The translations under genes were made by a program, and so were the position numbers. Below the pieces are notes generated by a model. That model saw only the letters and a program-made list of their open reading frames with translations, was not told the DNA's origin and did no database searches. Shown here piece by piece: positions 42,688-52,420 of a stretch of 64,000 nucleotides of DNA (positions are counted from its first letter, which is position 1; each line of letters begins with the position of its first letter). Origin of the DNA: Spirosoma sp. KUDC1026 (GTDB taxonomy: Bacteria > Bacteroidota > Bacteroidia > Cytophagales > Spirosomataceae); contig NZ_CP056032.1 in the NCBI RefSeq assembly GCF_013375035.1, positions 2,402,001 through 2,466,000 on the forward strand. The letters run 5' to 3'.

Positions 42688-45600
42688 TTAAAACGTGAGT
42701 TGAAGCCCAAGCAGTAGTTGAGTCGTCGATGGGTAATAGTTCAGAGAATTGTTGACGCCGGGATACAGCCCATTGACCTGCACCAGATCAGGATCTCCTC
42801 CTGTGTAGCCCGTAAAGGTGGCCAGGTTGCGGGTGGTGGCGTAAACCCGGACAGAACGCAGATAGTTGACCTTCAGCGGCTGGGTATAGCTCAGGGTTAT
42901 GTTATCAATTTTGACAAAATCACCCTGCTCCAGGAAATAATCCGACAGGGCCGAATACGTAGCTGCGTTTGTCAGCTTAGAATACTTGCCACCGTCATAC
43001 GCCGATGTAAGTGTGTTGGCGTTCTGCTGCGTAGCGGGGGTACCCAGGTAAAAGGCGTAGGTATTGAAGATCTGGTAGCCGAATGTGCCCCGCAGGAAAA
43101 CGCTCAAATCCCACTTCCGGTATTTGAAGTTGTTGGTCAGACCCGCCGTGAAGGTAGGCAGCCCATTGCCGATGAACTGTCGGTCGTCGTTATTGGCTTT
43201 GTTGGCGACGATCACATCTCCATTCTTGTTGTATACCAGCAGCGCGCCGGTTTCGTCTACACCCGCCGACCGGAGGGCGTAAAAGCTCCCGATCCGGGTG
43301 TTTTCCTGCAAGCGCTGAACGTTACCGGGGCTGCCGGGAGCAGGAAAGCCAACCACATCCACGTAGGTCTGACCTTTGTAGGCGTCGCTCGAAAACGAAA
43401 CAAACTTGTTGCTGTTGGTGGCACCGGCAAAGGTCAGGTTATAGCTGAAATCCTTTTGGTTGATAATGCTGGCGTTCAACTGAATTTCCAGTCCCGAGTT
43501 CTTCATCGTCCCTACGTTGGCAAAAGTTGACCCCTGAATGTTGGGCGGATTGGGAACACTGTATGAGCCCAGCAAATCCTTATTGGTGCGGATGTAGTAG
43601 TTCAGGCTACCCGTCAGGCGGCTGTTCTTGAACACATCGAAGTCAAGACCGACGTTGAAGTTGAGGGCTTTTTCCCAGCGCAGGTTATAGTTGGTATTCT
43701 GGCTTGGCCCCCAGACCTGATAGGACGTACCGTTGTACTGATAATAGCCGTAACCGCCGTAGGTATCCAGCGACAGGTAATTGCCAAAATCCTGGTTCCC
43801 CGTCTCGCCATAGTCGGCCCGGAGTTTCAGTTCGTTCAGCCAGGGAATATTGTTGGCAAAGCCCTCCTGGGTGATGCGCCAGCCTACCGATGCGGCCGGG
43901 AAGTATCCCCATTTGTTATCATACCCAAACTTGGACGAGCCCTCCCGGCGCAGACTGGCCGACAGAAAATACTTCTGATCAAAGTCGTAGTTTACCCGAC
44001 CAAAAAAGGCAATCAGTTTTGAGCTATTCCGGTACGAGCCTACGTTGTTAATTCCCTGCTGTAGATTCCAGAGACCCGTTCCCAGGCTGTTGTAGGTTAG
44101 TACGTCGGAAGGAAGATTCTCGTTGGCTGCGTTGAAGCCCGACGACGTGAAAAGCTGATACGAATACCCCCCCAGCACCTTCAAGGAATGCTTCTGCTTG
44201 TCCAGGAAATAATTGCCGATCCACTCGAAACTTTTCTGGTCGTTTTCGTCCAGCGCCTGGGACGCGGTATTCCGCTTGGTGCCATTAACGACCGTCGTCA
44301 ACGTCGACGGCGTAAAATTCTCATTGCGGAACGAGGAACTTACTTCGCCAATCGTCGCGACCGTGTTCAGGTTGTCAAGCAGATTCAGCTTGAACGAGCT
44401 GTTGATGTCCAGGTATTTGATCTCCTGCTGCGCCAGTACGTTTTTTGCCTGTTCCACCGGGTTGTTGGCGAAGAAACCCGTATTGATGTAAGCATACCGG
44501 CCATTCTGGTCGTACAGGGGCTGCGTCGGGTTGAGCGTCAGCGCGTAATTGAAACCACTGTAGTCGGCCTGATTGGTCTTGGCGTAGCGGGGGGCTGCCG
44601 TGAACGTGATGGCATACAGGTTATTCGACGAGGTATGGTTGATGTTCACCCGGCCCCCGTATTCCTGTTTAGCCGACCGCAGGTCGATTCCGTTTGCGTT
44701 GCGGTAATCCAGCGAGGTAAAATAGTTTGTTTTGCCGTTACCACCCGAGAACTGCAGGGTGTGCTTCTGGGAAAAGGCAGGGTCGCGGCTGACGACCTTC
44801 ATCCAGTCGGTAGTGCCGCCGAGGTCTACTCCGCGCTTGTTGGCCAGAAACTCGTCTTTGGAAAGAACCGACAGCTTATTGGTGATGAAATCAAACGTGG
44901 TATAGCCATCGTAAAAGATGCGTGATTCCGACGAGCCTTTCTTGGTCGTGATCACAATTACCCCGTTGCTGCCCCGGGTACCGTAGATTGCCGATGCTGC
45001 CCCGCCCTTCAGTACGTCGATGGATTCGATTTCGTTCTGGTTGATGTTATCCAGGTTACCGCCCGGTACACCGTTGATGACAAACAGGGGGCCAAGTCCG
45101 GCGCTGCGCGACGACACACCGCGGAGCTGAATACTGGGCGTTGAGTTAGGATCGCCGGCGGCTGTGTTCGTAACCGACAGACCCGCCACTTTGCCCTGAA
45201 TGGTCATCAGTGGGCTGTTGCCTCCCACCCGCAGCAGGTCATCGGACGACAGGTGCGTTACGGCGCTGGTTACCTCCTTCCGGCTCAGCGAGCCGTACCC
45301 TACTACAACTACTTCGTTGATGGACTTAACGTCTGTCTTCAGCCGAACCGTTAGTGTGGTTTGGTTCGTAACGGCAATCTCCTGGGTTTCGAAGCCCACA
45401 AAGCTGAACACCAAGGTCTGCGGTCCGTCGGGAATGCTTAGCCTGTATGCACCCTGAACATCCGTTACGGCCCCGCGCGTGGTTCCTTTTAGCAGTACGC
45501 TAACACCAGGTAAACTCTGGCCTTTCTCGTCCAGAACCGTTCCCGTAATCGTCCGGTCGACCGGGGCCTGATACGCCCGGATGGGGTCAATGCTTTCGAT

Positions 45601-45969
45601 GTTGATGACGTTATTCGGGGCGCGGGTCAGAACAATCTGTTCGCCGGTAACGCTGTAATCAACGTGCAGGGGGGTGAGGAGTTTCTCCAGAACATCCTTC
45701 AGGGGCGTGTTCTGCACCCGCATCGATACCAGCTGCTGCCCTGGAACAACCTGCGGGCTATAGGAAAACTTGACGTTGGCTGCTTTTTCGATGCTACGCA
45801 GCGTAGACTTCATGTTTTCTTTCTGAATATCGATCGTCAGCCGCCGGTCTAACAATTCCTGCGCCGATACGTCATCAGCCCAGGAGACAGTGAAGCAGAG
45901 TAAAGACAGGAAAACCTGTAAGCAGGTTGTTTCCAGCCATTTTTGGCAATAAGGTGTAAACAGTTTCAT
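42688..45969 (-). CDS. SusC/RagA family TonB-linked outer-membrane protein with STN domain
   Basis: A 1093-residue outer-membrane transporter. After the signal peptide comes a secretin/TonB short N-terminal (STN) domain (about 40-115: LTIDIQKENMKSTLRSIEKAANVKF). A carboxypeptidase-D-like domain follows (TGTVLDEKGQSLPGVSVLLKGT, near 140), then the TonB-box EVVVVGYGS and the plug (IDVLKGGAASAIYGTRGSNGVIVITTKKG). The barrel follows to a C-terminal LQLTF. It imports oligosaccharides or peptides captured by SusD. The STN domain links it to the FecR/ECF sigma pair upstream, as a transducer-type receptor. Confidence 0.96.
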   Translation of the reverse strand: MKLFTPYCQKWLETTCLQVFLSLLCFTVSWADDVSAQELLDRRLTIDIQKENMKSTLRSIEKAANVKFSYSPQVVPGQQLVSMRVQNTPLKDVLEKLLTPLHVDYSVTGEQIVLTRAPNNVINIESIDPIRAYQAPVDRTITGTVLDEKGQSLPGVSVLLKGTTRGAVTDVQGAYRLSIPDGPQTLVFSFVGFETQEIAVTNQTTLTVRLKTDVKSINEVVVVGYGSLSRKEVTSAVTHLSSDDLLRVGGNSPLMTIQGKVAGLSVTNTAAGDPNSTPSIQLRGVSSRSAGLGPLFVINGVPGGNLDNINQNEIESIDVLKGGAASAIYGTRGSNGVIVITTKKGSSESRIFYDGYTTFDFITNKLSVLSKDEFLANKRGVDLGGTTDWMKVVSRDPAFSQKHTLQFSGGNGKTNYFTSLDYRNANGIDLRSAKQEYGGRVNINHTSSNNLYAITFTAAPRYAKTNQADYSGFNYALTLNPTQPLYDQNGRYAYINTGFFANNPVEQAKNVLAQQEIKYLDINSSFKLNLLDNLNTVATIGEVSSSFRNENFTPSTLTTVVNGTKRNTASQALDENDQKSFEWIGNYFLDKQKHSLKVLGGYSYQLFTSSGFNAANENLPSDVLTYNSLGTGLWNLQQGINNVGSYRNSSKLIAFFGRVNYDFDQKYFLSASLRREGSSKFGYDNKWGYFPAASVGWRITQEGFANNIPWLNELKLRADYGETGNQDFGNYLSLDTYGGYGYYQYNGTSYQVWGPSQNTNYNLRWEKALNFNVGLDFDVFKNSRLTGSLNYYIRTNKDLLGSYSVPNPPNIQGSTFANVGTMKNSGLEIQLNASIINQKDFSYNLTFAGATNSNKFVSFSSDAYKGQTYVDVVGFPAPGSPGNVQRLQENTRIGSFYALRSAGVDETGALLVYNKNGDVIVANKANNDDRQFIGNGLPTFTAGLTNNFKYRKWDLSVFLRGTFGYQIFNTYAFYLGTPATQQNANTLTSAYDGGKYSKLTNAATYSALSDYFLEQGDFVKIDNITLSYTQPLKVNYLRSVRVYATTRNLATFTGYTGGDPDLVQVNGLYPGVNNSLNYYPSTTQLLLGLQLTF

Positions 45970-46088
45970 ACGTCGTTGTAATTCTATTTAGGAAATTGAC
46001 CAATCAGCGCCTGTAGGGACGCTTGTATGCGGAAGTCAGAAGGGGAGCTATTCATGCATATTTCAAAAAAAGGCTAAGGGTGATTTGC

Positions 46089-47186
46089 TTACTGGCAGCC
46101 GCCACCGTTTATAAGTACCTGGCCATCAATAATGTCATAAGTAGCACCGAACGTTTTACAGATGATCGTCAGTTTGCCGGTGAAGGATTCTCTGGCCAGC
46201 GACGAGGTGAGCTGGCACGGGGAAAAGTCGTCTTTGTTGTAGCGGATGCTAATGCCATAGGCGTTCTCCAGGTCCTGAAATACCTGGGTAACCGGCGTTT
46301 CGTTGTAGGAGAACGAAGGCAGGCGCGCGGTACCGGGCAGGGGTTTTATCGGACGGGGTGCTTCCACCAGCATCTTGTCAAACCGCTGGGTTTGGCGGGT
46401 AAACACAACCTGCTGGTTGGGCAGCAGCAGGACACCTTTCTGGTTCGTTGGGGGGGCGGTTGCCCGCGCTTCGTACACGGAAACCTGCCCGGTATGAACC
46501 TTAATTCGCACTTCCCCCTCCCTGGCGAAAGCCCGCACCAGGAATTTTGTCCCCAGCACCTTCGTCACCAGTTCGTTCGCGTGGACCAGAAAGGGACTCT
46601 TCTCGTTCCTGGTTACCTCAAATGTCGCTTCTCCCGATAAGTAGACGCGCCGGTTTTTCTGGTTAAAGTCCGCCGGGTAGCTCAGGCGGCTGTCGGGCGA
46701 CAACCAGACGGTGGAGCGATCGGGTAAGTGAATAGTTAAGGGGTGGTCGGTGGAGTTGGTCGTTTCAGAAAAGGAAGATGTCAACGTAGCCAAGTGCTGC
46801 TCGTAGGGAGAGGCCACCCGGCTAGTCCACCAGAAGCCGATTCCTGCTGCCAATAGAACAGCCGCGGCTGCTGCCCACCGTGTCCAGTTGGGAAAGCGTA
46901 CGAAGAACGGAGCTTGTCCGGCCTGCGCATTTGTCTCCTGAATTCGGGCCAGGAGTTGACGAATGGTTTCTTCGGGCAGGTGGGTCTGCGCATAGGTATC
47001 CAGGCCCAGACGGATGGCGTCCAGCAGAGCAGCGGCCTGGTGCCATTCCTGTTGGCAGTGAGGATGCGTCTGAAGCCAGCCAGTCCAGAACGCAGCCGAC
47101 TCGGGAGTGGGGGCAAGCTGGTGGCTGACAAAGGCGTCGTCCGTTAAGAATTCAGCTGTGGTAAAGTTTTCGTATGCCGGTTGCAC
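46089..47186 (-). CDS. FecR family anti-sigma regulator
   Basis: A 365-residue inner-membrane protein. The start appears to be GTG at 47186 (no ATG nearby). The N-terminal cytoplasmic part (FWTGWLQTHPHCQQEWHQA) would bind the sigma factor, and a membrane segment (WAAAAAVLLAAGIGFWW) lies near 105-121. The periplasmic FecR domain (LPDRSTVWLSPDSRLSYPADF, RRVYLSGEATFEVTRN) is followed by a DUF4974-type domain that contacts the SusC STN domain. It relays substrate binding to the ECF sigma factor. The gene lies 55 bases past the sigma stop and 119 bases before susC. Confidence 0.93.
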   Translation of the reverse strand: MQPAYENFTTAEFLTDDAFVSHQLAPTPESAAFWTGWLQTHPHCQQEWHQAAALLDAIRLGLDTYAQTHLPEETIRQLLARIQETNAQAGQAPFFVRFPNWTRWAAAAAVLLAAGIGFWWTSRVASPYEQHLATLTSSFSETTNSTDHPLTIHLPDRSTVWLSPDSRLSYPADFNQKNRRVYLSGEATFEVTRNEKSPFLVHANELVTKVLGTKFLVRAFAREGEVRIKVHTGQVSVYEARATAPPTNQKGVLLLPNQQVVFTRQTQRFDKMLVEAPRPIKPLPGTARLPSFSYNETPVTQVFQDLENAYGISIRYNKDDFSPCQLTSSLARESFTGKLTIICKTFGATYDIIDGQVLINGGGCQ

Positions 47187-47241
47187 AGTCTACTGGTATT
47201 TGCAGTAGATGACCGATTGACAAAAACGTACTCACTTTAAG

Positions 47242-47826
47242 CTAAAAAAATATTGAAAAAAGTAAAGTTACGAATAGGATCCAGCCCCGAAGTTTTTCTA
47301 CGGCTCTAAAAACCAAGTTTTTAGCCGATTGCTGATTCATTTCCAGCACCTGACCAATCTGGTTATAATCCAGGTTCTCAATAAATCGGAGTTTGAGGGC
47401 TTCCTGCTGCCGGGGGGGCAGTTGGGCAATCAGTCGCTGAAGTCGTTCTTTGCGTGAATTAGCCGCTTCGAGTTCTTCCAGTAGTTCCAGTTCGTTCGGC
47501 TCCGACCAGAGTGCATCGTAATCCGCGTCATCCAGAGGGATAAACGGACGTTCTTTTCGGGCCAGCAGATGCATAATTCGGGTCCTGAGTGCTCTCAGCA
47601 GGTAGTACCGAACGTTTGCGGGCGTAGTTAGCCGGGTCCGTTTCACCCAGATTTCGGTGAAGACGTCGTGAACGCAATCCAGGACAAATGCTTCCGAAGC
47701 GGCTACCAAACTCATACCGTACCGGTACATTGCCCGTACATGCTGCTGGTAAAGTTGGGTATAAGCCGCTTCATCCCCCGACTGAAAGGCCCGCCATAAT
47801 TCCTGCTCGTCCACGTTGATGTTCAC
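47242..47826 (-). CDS. ECF RNA polymerase sigma-70 factor
   Basis: A 194-residue ECF sigma factor beginning at GTG 47826. Region 2 (AYTQLYQQHVRAMYRYGMSL, VHDVFTEIWVKR) and region 4 (LPPRQQEALKLRFIENLDYNQIGQVLEMNQQSAKNLVFRAVEKL) are complete. The C-terminal tail is hydrophobic (GWILFVTLLFSIFF), unusual for a soluble sigma factor but seen in Bacteroidetes members. It drives the susCD genes when released by FecR. It is the first gene of the sigma-fecR-susC-susD cluster on the minus strand. Confidence 0.93.
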   Translation of the reverse strand: MNINVDEQELWRAFQSGDEAAYTQLYQQHVRAMYRYGMSLVAASEAFVLDCVHDVFTEIWVKRTRLTTPANVRYYLLRALRTRIMHLLARKERPFIPLDDADYDALWSEPNELELLEELEAANSRKERLQRLIAQLPPRQQEALKLRFIENLDYNQIGQVLEMNQQSAKNLVFRAVEKLRGWILFVTLLFSIFF

Positions 47827-48488
47827 CTACGATTTTGTTACCACAGCAACCGGGCTTCCAGCTAACTAACGGTTTGCCCCTAAAAAAGTAACTGTTCGGG
47901 TTTACTCTACTAGTTACTAACAACAGATTGTACCGGTGGAGTTGCCTCGCCAGCCTGAATAAAGAGGTGCCGGCACTTCTTCGGTGACACGGTTAATCGT
48001 TGATTTCATGCGTTAATTACGATTCCTCATCGCGTTAAGAGGACTGCTTCGGGAGTCTAAGTGGTTAGTTAACAGGCGTAAACGTGATCGTTAATACTTA
48101 AGTAGACGCGCTAAAATTTACTCCTAAATCCCCTTCAGGGGATTTAGGAGTAATGAGCTTTAGTCTAAAGTAATCTCACTGATCGTCTTACTTTTCTAAT
48201 TTGCCGCCAACGAGTGATTGCTGGCGGGACCGGCCGGGAATAAAATACCGCTGTTCTGATCTCGGCTCACGATTGTGGCTTAGATCTTTAACGTAACAAG
48301 GGTGTAACCCGTCTACGCGCGTTTACTGAGATCTAATAGAGGGTACCTACTCCGCTGCTTCGTCTGTGGTATGGACGAGTTCAGTAAAGTACTTGAACAC
48401 AGAGTAGATTCAGCAGGGGCTAATCGATCGGTCTTCTGTCTTATCCCACAAGTACCTTCTGCCGGGGAGCGTCTGATCGGAAATTTCC
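47827..48488. other. Intergenic region, 662 bases
   Basis: Lies between the sigma gene start and the PLP enzyme stop, both on the minus strand, so the sigma promoter should be near 47830-47950. A 30-codon minus-strand frame at 48009-47917 (ending ICC) is the only coding-like frame. A CTCCTAAATCCCC palindrome lies at 48121-48150. The remaining 340 bases show no RNA motif or plausible gene. Confidence 0.5.
48121..48150. repeat. REP-like palindrome, CTCCTAAATCCCC arms
   Basis: Perfect 13-bp arms around a TTCA loop. It belongs to the CCTAAATCCCC-type palindromes that I know to be common between Bacteroidetes genes. A related but decayed copy lies at 51184-51260. Confidence 0.75.
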
Positions 48489-49544
48489 CTAAAACAATAT
48501 TCGTTTCAAGGTCTGCTCCTCGGCCTGAACGGCGTTTAGTAACTTTTTCTCGTCGAGCCAAAGGGCGCTGTAATACGTATTGAGATACCGTAGTCCTGAG
48601 TCACAGATCAACGTAACGATGGAGCCTTTTTCGCCATTCTGTTTCATTTCATTGGCCAGCAGGAGCGCACCGTAAAAATTAGTTCCGGTGGAAGGGCCAA
48701 CCGGCCGGTTCAGCAGGTCGGACAGGATATTCATGGCGGCAATACTTTGCGCATCGGGGATCTTCTCCATCCGGTCAATGATGCTCGGAATGAACGAAGG
48801 CTCTACCTGCGGACGGCCAATGCCTTCAATGCGGGATGCGTACTCGCTGCGCAAACTGAAATCGTTGGTTTTCCAGCAATCGTAAAAGACCGAAAATTCG
48901 GGGTCGACTACGCAGACCTGGGTGGCGTGGTACATGAAGCGGATGTAGCGACTGATGGTTGCCGACGTACCACCGGTTCCTGCACTGCTGACAATCCAGC
49001 TCGGGATCGGGTATTTCTCTTTCTGCATCTGCCGAAAAATGGACTCGGCAATGTTGTTGTTACCCCGCCAGTCGGTAGCGCGTTCGGCGTAAGTAAACTG
49101 ATCGATGTAGTGTCCTCCCGTTTGCTGCGCCACCTGCCGGGCGGCTTCGTACACTTCCGACGGGTGTGTTACGTAGTGGCATTTTCCGCCGTAAAACTCA
49201 ATCGCTTTTATCTTGTCCTGGCTGGTAGACTGGGGCATGACGGCAACGAACGGTACGCCAATCAGTTTGGCGAAATACGCTTCGGATACGGCCGTGGATC
49301 CGCTGGAGGCTTCAACTACCGTTTTGCCTTTTTGAATCCAGCCGTTGCAGAGCGCGTACAGAAAGAGCGAACGGGCCAGCCGATGCTTCAGGCTCCCCGA
49401 GGGGTGGGTGGACTCGTCTTTGAAATACAGATCGACGTGGGGAAACGCCCGCAGTTGGAGGGGCACCAGGTGCGTGTCGGCCGACCGCTGATAATCCGCT
49501 TCGATTAGCGTTAAGGCATGGGAGGTCCAGTCTCTGTCCTGCAT
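48489..49544 (-). CDS. PLP-dependent cysteine synthase family protein
   Basis: A 351-residue fold-type II PLP enzyme. The Schiff-base lysine is in SGSLKHRLA (near residue 52), and the phosphate and substrate loops SSGSTAVS and [14 protein letters not shown] are recognisable. It resembles cysteine synthase/cystathionine beta-synthase and the related bacterial cysteine desulfhydrases. The substrate loop ([16 protein letters not shown]) differs from CysK's 'T-S-G-N-T-G', so a role other than O-acetylserine sulfhydrylation is possible, for example cysteine desulfuration. Monocistronic. Confidence 0.85.
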   Translation of the reverse strand: MQDRDWTSHALTLIEADYQRSADTHLVPLQLRAFPHVDLYFKDESTHPSGSLKHRLARSLFLYALCNGWIQKGKTVVEASSGSTAVSEAYFAKLIGVPFVAVMPQSTSQDKIKAIEFYGGKCHYVTHPSEVYEAARQVAQQTGGHYIDQFTYAERATDWRGNNNIAESIFRQMQKEKYPIPSWIVSSAGTGGTSATISRYIRFMYHATQVCVVDPEFSVFYDCWKTNDFSLRSEYASRIEGIGRPQVEPSFIPSIIDRMEKIPDAQSIAAMNILSDLLNRPVGPSTGTNFYGALLLANEMKQNGEKGSIVTLICDSGLRYLNTYYSALWLDEKKLLNAVQAEEQTLKRILF

Positions 49545-49565
49545 TCGGGCTCGTTTGCTTTGGGT

Positions 49566-49610
49566 CTACGTTCGCCAGGCAGGAGCCTGGCGATTGCAAA
49601 CGTAGGTTTT
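49566..49610. terminator. Two-tier hairpin between GH140-like and PLP genes
   Basis: The outer stem CTACGTT/AACGTAG encloses the inner stem CGCCAGGC/GCCTGGCG, followed by GTTTTT on the plus strand. Both flanking genes are on the minus strand, where the T-run is absent. It may nevertheless stop the GH140-like transcript. Confidence 0.5.
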
Positions 49611-49644
49611 TCTGCAGACAAAACGGGTAAATCGGTGATTCAGA

Positions 49645-51030
49645 TTAAAAGGCCGGATAATTTTTGTCGGCATCGTCGAGTACCAGTACCCAGTCCTGAC
49701 CGTACCCTTTCGACGGGGGTGAAAACTGCTTTGGCTGCTGATTGTCGAAGGTTCCTGCCGGCTGTGTTTTGCCCGTTCGGGGGTCGAACCAGGTGGCCGT
49801 AACCGACCTGCCCGAAATTTTACCGGGGTTTACCGTAAACGGTTTTCCTACTGTGCTGTAAATAAATGCATAATCGTTTCCCCGCGTGGCCTGGATGCGC
49901 TCGGCAGGCCCCAGGTTGTTTTCAACAACCAGCGACTGGTCGGGAACACGGTCGAGGAGCGGGCGGGCGGTTATCAGTTTGCGGACGTAAGCCATCTGAC
50001 GGGCACCGGGAAATTCCAGAGCATCGTACCAATAGGTGTGCGGGTTGTTAACGGCCGGACGCTTGGCGCTGTACATCTGCCAGATATCGTGACAGCCATA
50101 CGTATGCCCATGTGCCCCCGCAAACAGATCCAGATAGGCGTAGATCCGTACGTCATACGCGTTGGAGATGCCCAAATCTCCCGCATTAAAACAGACCGGA
50201 TGATCTTCGTAGATGGGTTCGGCGTCCATGGTAGGTTTGGTCGGCTGGCGGTTGTACGAGACGCTGATGTAGTCGTACACGGGCGTAAAGCGACAGTGAC
50301 CGTTCTGGTGAATGTTGAAGTCGAACCAACTGTCGTTGTGGAACCAGGTCGACGAACCACCGGCCATCCCGTTCGGCTGTGAATGGTACGACATCAACGC
50401 CTTGTCGGCTCCGCCAACCCCCTCCTGAATTCCCCTGGCCATAGCGCGCCAGACTGCCAGGTCCTGTGAGCCTTCGCGCGGATTCCGGTCGCCACCCAGC
50501 ACCCAGATGATGTTTTCCCGGTTTTTATAGCGGGAACCAACGTAGCGGCCGTACACCAGGGCGTTATCGGGTGTGAAAATTTCCGGCCCTTTTCCCCAGG
50601 TATTTTTGAACAACTTGTCGCCCCAGGTAGGCAGAAACGCAATCACGATTCCGTACTGAGCCGCTTTGTCAATGATGAAATCAACGTGTTTAAAATAAGC
50701 CTCGTTTGGTTTGGTCGGATCGTTGGTCTGGAGCGGTACGTCGCCATAGGGGTTGGTCTCGGTCAGCCCGTCCAATTCCGCCAGCGCCACGGCCTGTACG
50801 ACTGTAAAGCCCTGTTCGGCTCGTTTCTTCAGGTACAGATCCGCTTCCTCCCGGTTCAGTCGGTGAAACAGCTCCCAGGCGGTGTCGCCCAGCCAGAAGA
50901 AGGGTGTCCCGTCCTGGTGGACCAGATAGCGCTTATTGTCAGATACCTTCAGACGGCCATTGGTAAAAGGAGACTGGGCCAGTAGTTGACTTTGGAGTAA
51001 GACGAAGAGAAGAATGGCTATTTTTTTCAT
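49645..51030 (-). CDS. Glycoside hydrolase, GH140/DUF4038 type (apiosidase-like)
   Basis: A 461-residue secreted protein from ATG at 51030 (MKKIAILLFVLLQSQLLAQ signal peptide). The DUF4038 catalytic TIM barrel starts LKVSDNKRYLVHQDGTPFFWLGDTAW and runs to about residue 360. Candidate catalytic residues are Asp in VLGGDRNP (near 178) and Glu in MDAEPIYEDHP (near 270), as in the family's apiosidase. A C-terminal collagen-binding-like domain (VTATWFDPRTGKTQ) completes it. Apiose-containing pectin (rhamnogalacturonan II) is the known substrate of the family. The SusCD locus 2 kb away may serve related uptake, but that is inference. Confidence 0.85.
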   Translation of the reverse strand: MKKIAILLFVLLQSQLLAQSPFTNGRLKVSDNKRYLVHQDGTPFFWLGDTAWELFHRLNREEADLYLKKRAEQGFTVVQAVALAELDGLTETNPYGDVPLQTNDPTKPNEAYFKHVDFIIDKAAQYGIVIAFLPTWGDKLFKNTWGKGPEIFTPDNALVYGRYVGSRYKNRENIIWVLGGDRNPREGSQDLAVWRAMARGIQEGVGGADKALMSYHSQPNGMAGGSSTWFHNDSWFDFNIHQNGHCRFTPVYDYISVSYNRQPTKPTMDAEPIYEDHPVCFNAGDLGISNAYDVRIYAYLDLFAGAHGHTYGCHDIWQMYSAKRPAVNNPHTYWYDALEFPGARQMAYVRKLITARPLLDRVPDQSLVVENNLGPAERIQATRGNDYAFIYSTVGKPFTVNPGKISGRSVTATWFDPRTGKTQPAGTFDNQQPKQFSPPSKGYGQDWVLVLDDADKNYPAF

Positions 51031-51382
51031 AGAACCCGACCACGTAGACAAACGGGGAAGAACGTAGTCAGCAAATTTTACTGGTTGGTTGAGCGCAGAA
51101 AACCGTTGGTGATCTGACCTGGAGCTACCCTTATAGTTCTTTGAGTAGTATAGTCTGAGTGCTTTGAAAAAATGCTTGTTCATTCCTAAACTCCCTGAAG
51201 GAGACTTTGCCCGGATTGAGAACAAGCCCCCCTTAGGGGATTTAGAGTAAAAGAGGTTAATAGGTAGTAAGGCGACTTTGTCTACGCGAACCCCTACAAG
51301 AGTGGGGCTGAATAAGGAAGAACATTAGTTAATGAGGCTAACCAACATCCAGAAGGGAAGTTATACAGGAAACGAAAACGAT
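51031..51382. other. Intergenic region with REP-like repeats, 352 bases
   Basis: A divergent gap between the GH140-like and aldo/keto reductase genes. It carries the decayed CCTAAA-type repeat at 51184-51260 and a small CCCC/GGGG hairpin near 51289-51309. The outer 100 bases on each side probably hold the promoters. I see no gene. Confidence 0.5.
51184..51260. repeat. Decayed REP-like inverted pair
   Basis: CCTAAACTCCCTGAAGGAG at 51185-51203 and the opposed CCCCCCTTAGGGGATTTAG near 51227-51245 are inverted relatives of each other and of the palindrome at 48121-48150. Confidence 0.6.
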
Positions 51383-52420
51383 ATGGAATACAGACAACTA
51401 GGTAACTCCGGTTTACAGGTGCCTATCCTGAGTTTTGGGACGGCTACCTTTGGTGGTGGCTCAGATTTCTTCAAGGCCTGGGGAAGCACCCAGGTCGACG
51501 AAGCTTCCCGTATGGTGAGCCGCTGCCTGGATGCGGGACTGACGCTCTTTGATACCGCCAATGTCTACTCGCGGGGAATGTCCGAAGAGATCCTGGGGCA
51601 GGCACTAGCCGGTCGTCGGGATAAGGCACTCATTTCGACTAAGGCCACCTTTAAAATGGGCGACGGTCCCAACGATTTCGGGTCGTCGCGCTGGCATCTG
51701 GTCAAAGCCTGCGAGGATAGTCTGCGCCGGTTAAAAACCGACTACATTGACATCTATCACATGCACGGTTTCGACGCCCGAACACCGGTTGACGAAACGC
51801 TGAGCGCGCTGGATGATCTGGTGAAAAGCGGTAAGGTTCGTTACATCGGCTGCTCGAATTTCTCGGGCTGGCACCTCATGAAATCCCTGTCCGCATCCGA
51901 ACGCTACGGCTGGGCAAAGTACGTAGTGCATCAGGTGTATTATTCGCTGCTGAGCCGCGAGTTCGAATGGGAGCTGATGCCGCTGGGAATCGATCAGGGC
52001 GTTGGCACGATGGTGTGGAGCCCCCTGTCGGCTGGCCGGCTGGGTGGGAAATACCGTCGGGAGAATCCGATGCCCAGCGATAGCCGCATTGCCCAGGGTG
52101 GGGGAGAGGGACCCGCTATTCCGGAAGACTACTGGTACGGCATCATCGACGTACTGGACGAGCTAGCGGAGGAAATCGGCAAGACAGTCGCGCAGGTGGC
52201 CCTGAACTGGGTCCTGCAACGGCCTACGGTATGTAACGTAATCATCGGCGCCCGCAACGAAGAACAAATGGAGCAGAACCTGGGCGCGGTCGGCTGGAAC
52301 CTGTCGACGGAGCAGATCAAACGCCTGGATGCTGCCAGCGACCGGGAGCCCGTTTATCCCTACTGGCACCAGCGCAAATCACCCCATTTAAAATCCGCTC
52401 CGGAGTTGTACAAAAGGTGA
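51383..52420 (+). CDS. Aldo/keto reductase
   Basis: A 345-residue (beta/alpha)8 reductase from ATG at 51383 (MEYRQLGNSGLQVPILSFGTATFGG). Catalytic Asp and Tyr are in DTANVYSRG, Lys in LISTKATFKMG and His in YHMHGFD. The C-terminal NADPH loop NVIIGARNEEQMEQN is typical. It is a paralog of the protein at 22271-23263 but belongs to a different subgroup, with an insertion (GGEGPAIPEDYWYG) after the GKYRRENP loop. The substrate is unknown. A methionine aminopeptidase gene follows after 124 bases. Confidence 0.92.
   Translation: MEYRQLGNSGLQVPILSFGTATFGGGSDFFKAWGSTQVDEASRMVSRCLDAGLTLFDTANVYSRGMSEEILGQALAGRRDKALISTKATFKMGDGPNDFGSSRWHLVKACEDSLRRLKTDYIDIYHMHGFDARTPVDETLSALDDLVKSGKVRYIGCSNFSGWHLMKSLSASERYGWAKYVVHQVYYSLLSREFEWELMPLGIDQGVGTMVWSPLSAGRLGGKYRRENPMPSDSRIAQGGGEGPAIPEDYWYGIIDVLDELAEEIGKTVAQVALNWVLQRPTVCNVIIGARNEEQMEQNLGAVGWNLSTEQIKRLDAASDREPVYPYWHQRKSPHLKSAPELYKR

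Noticed and set aside
42718..43530. 270-residue plus-strand frame opposite susC
   Set aside because: Antisense to a well-conserved SusC barrel, with no recognisable fold.
48371..48583. 70-residue plus-strand frame near the PLP gene stop
   Set aside because: It overlaps the end of the PLP enzyme on the other strand and has no protein-like pattern.
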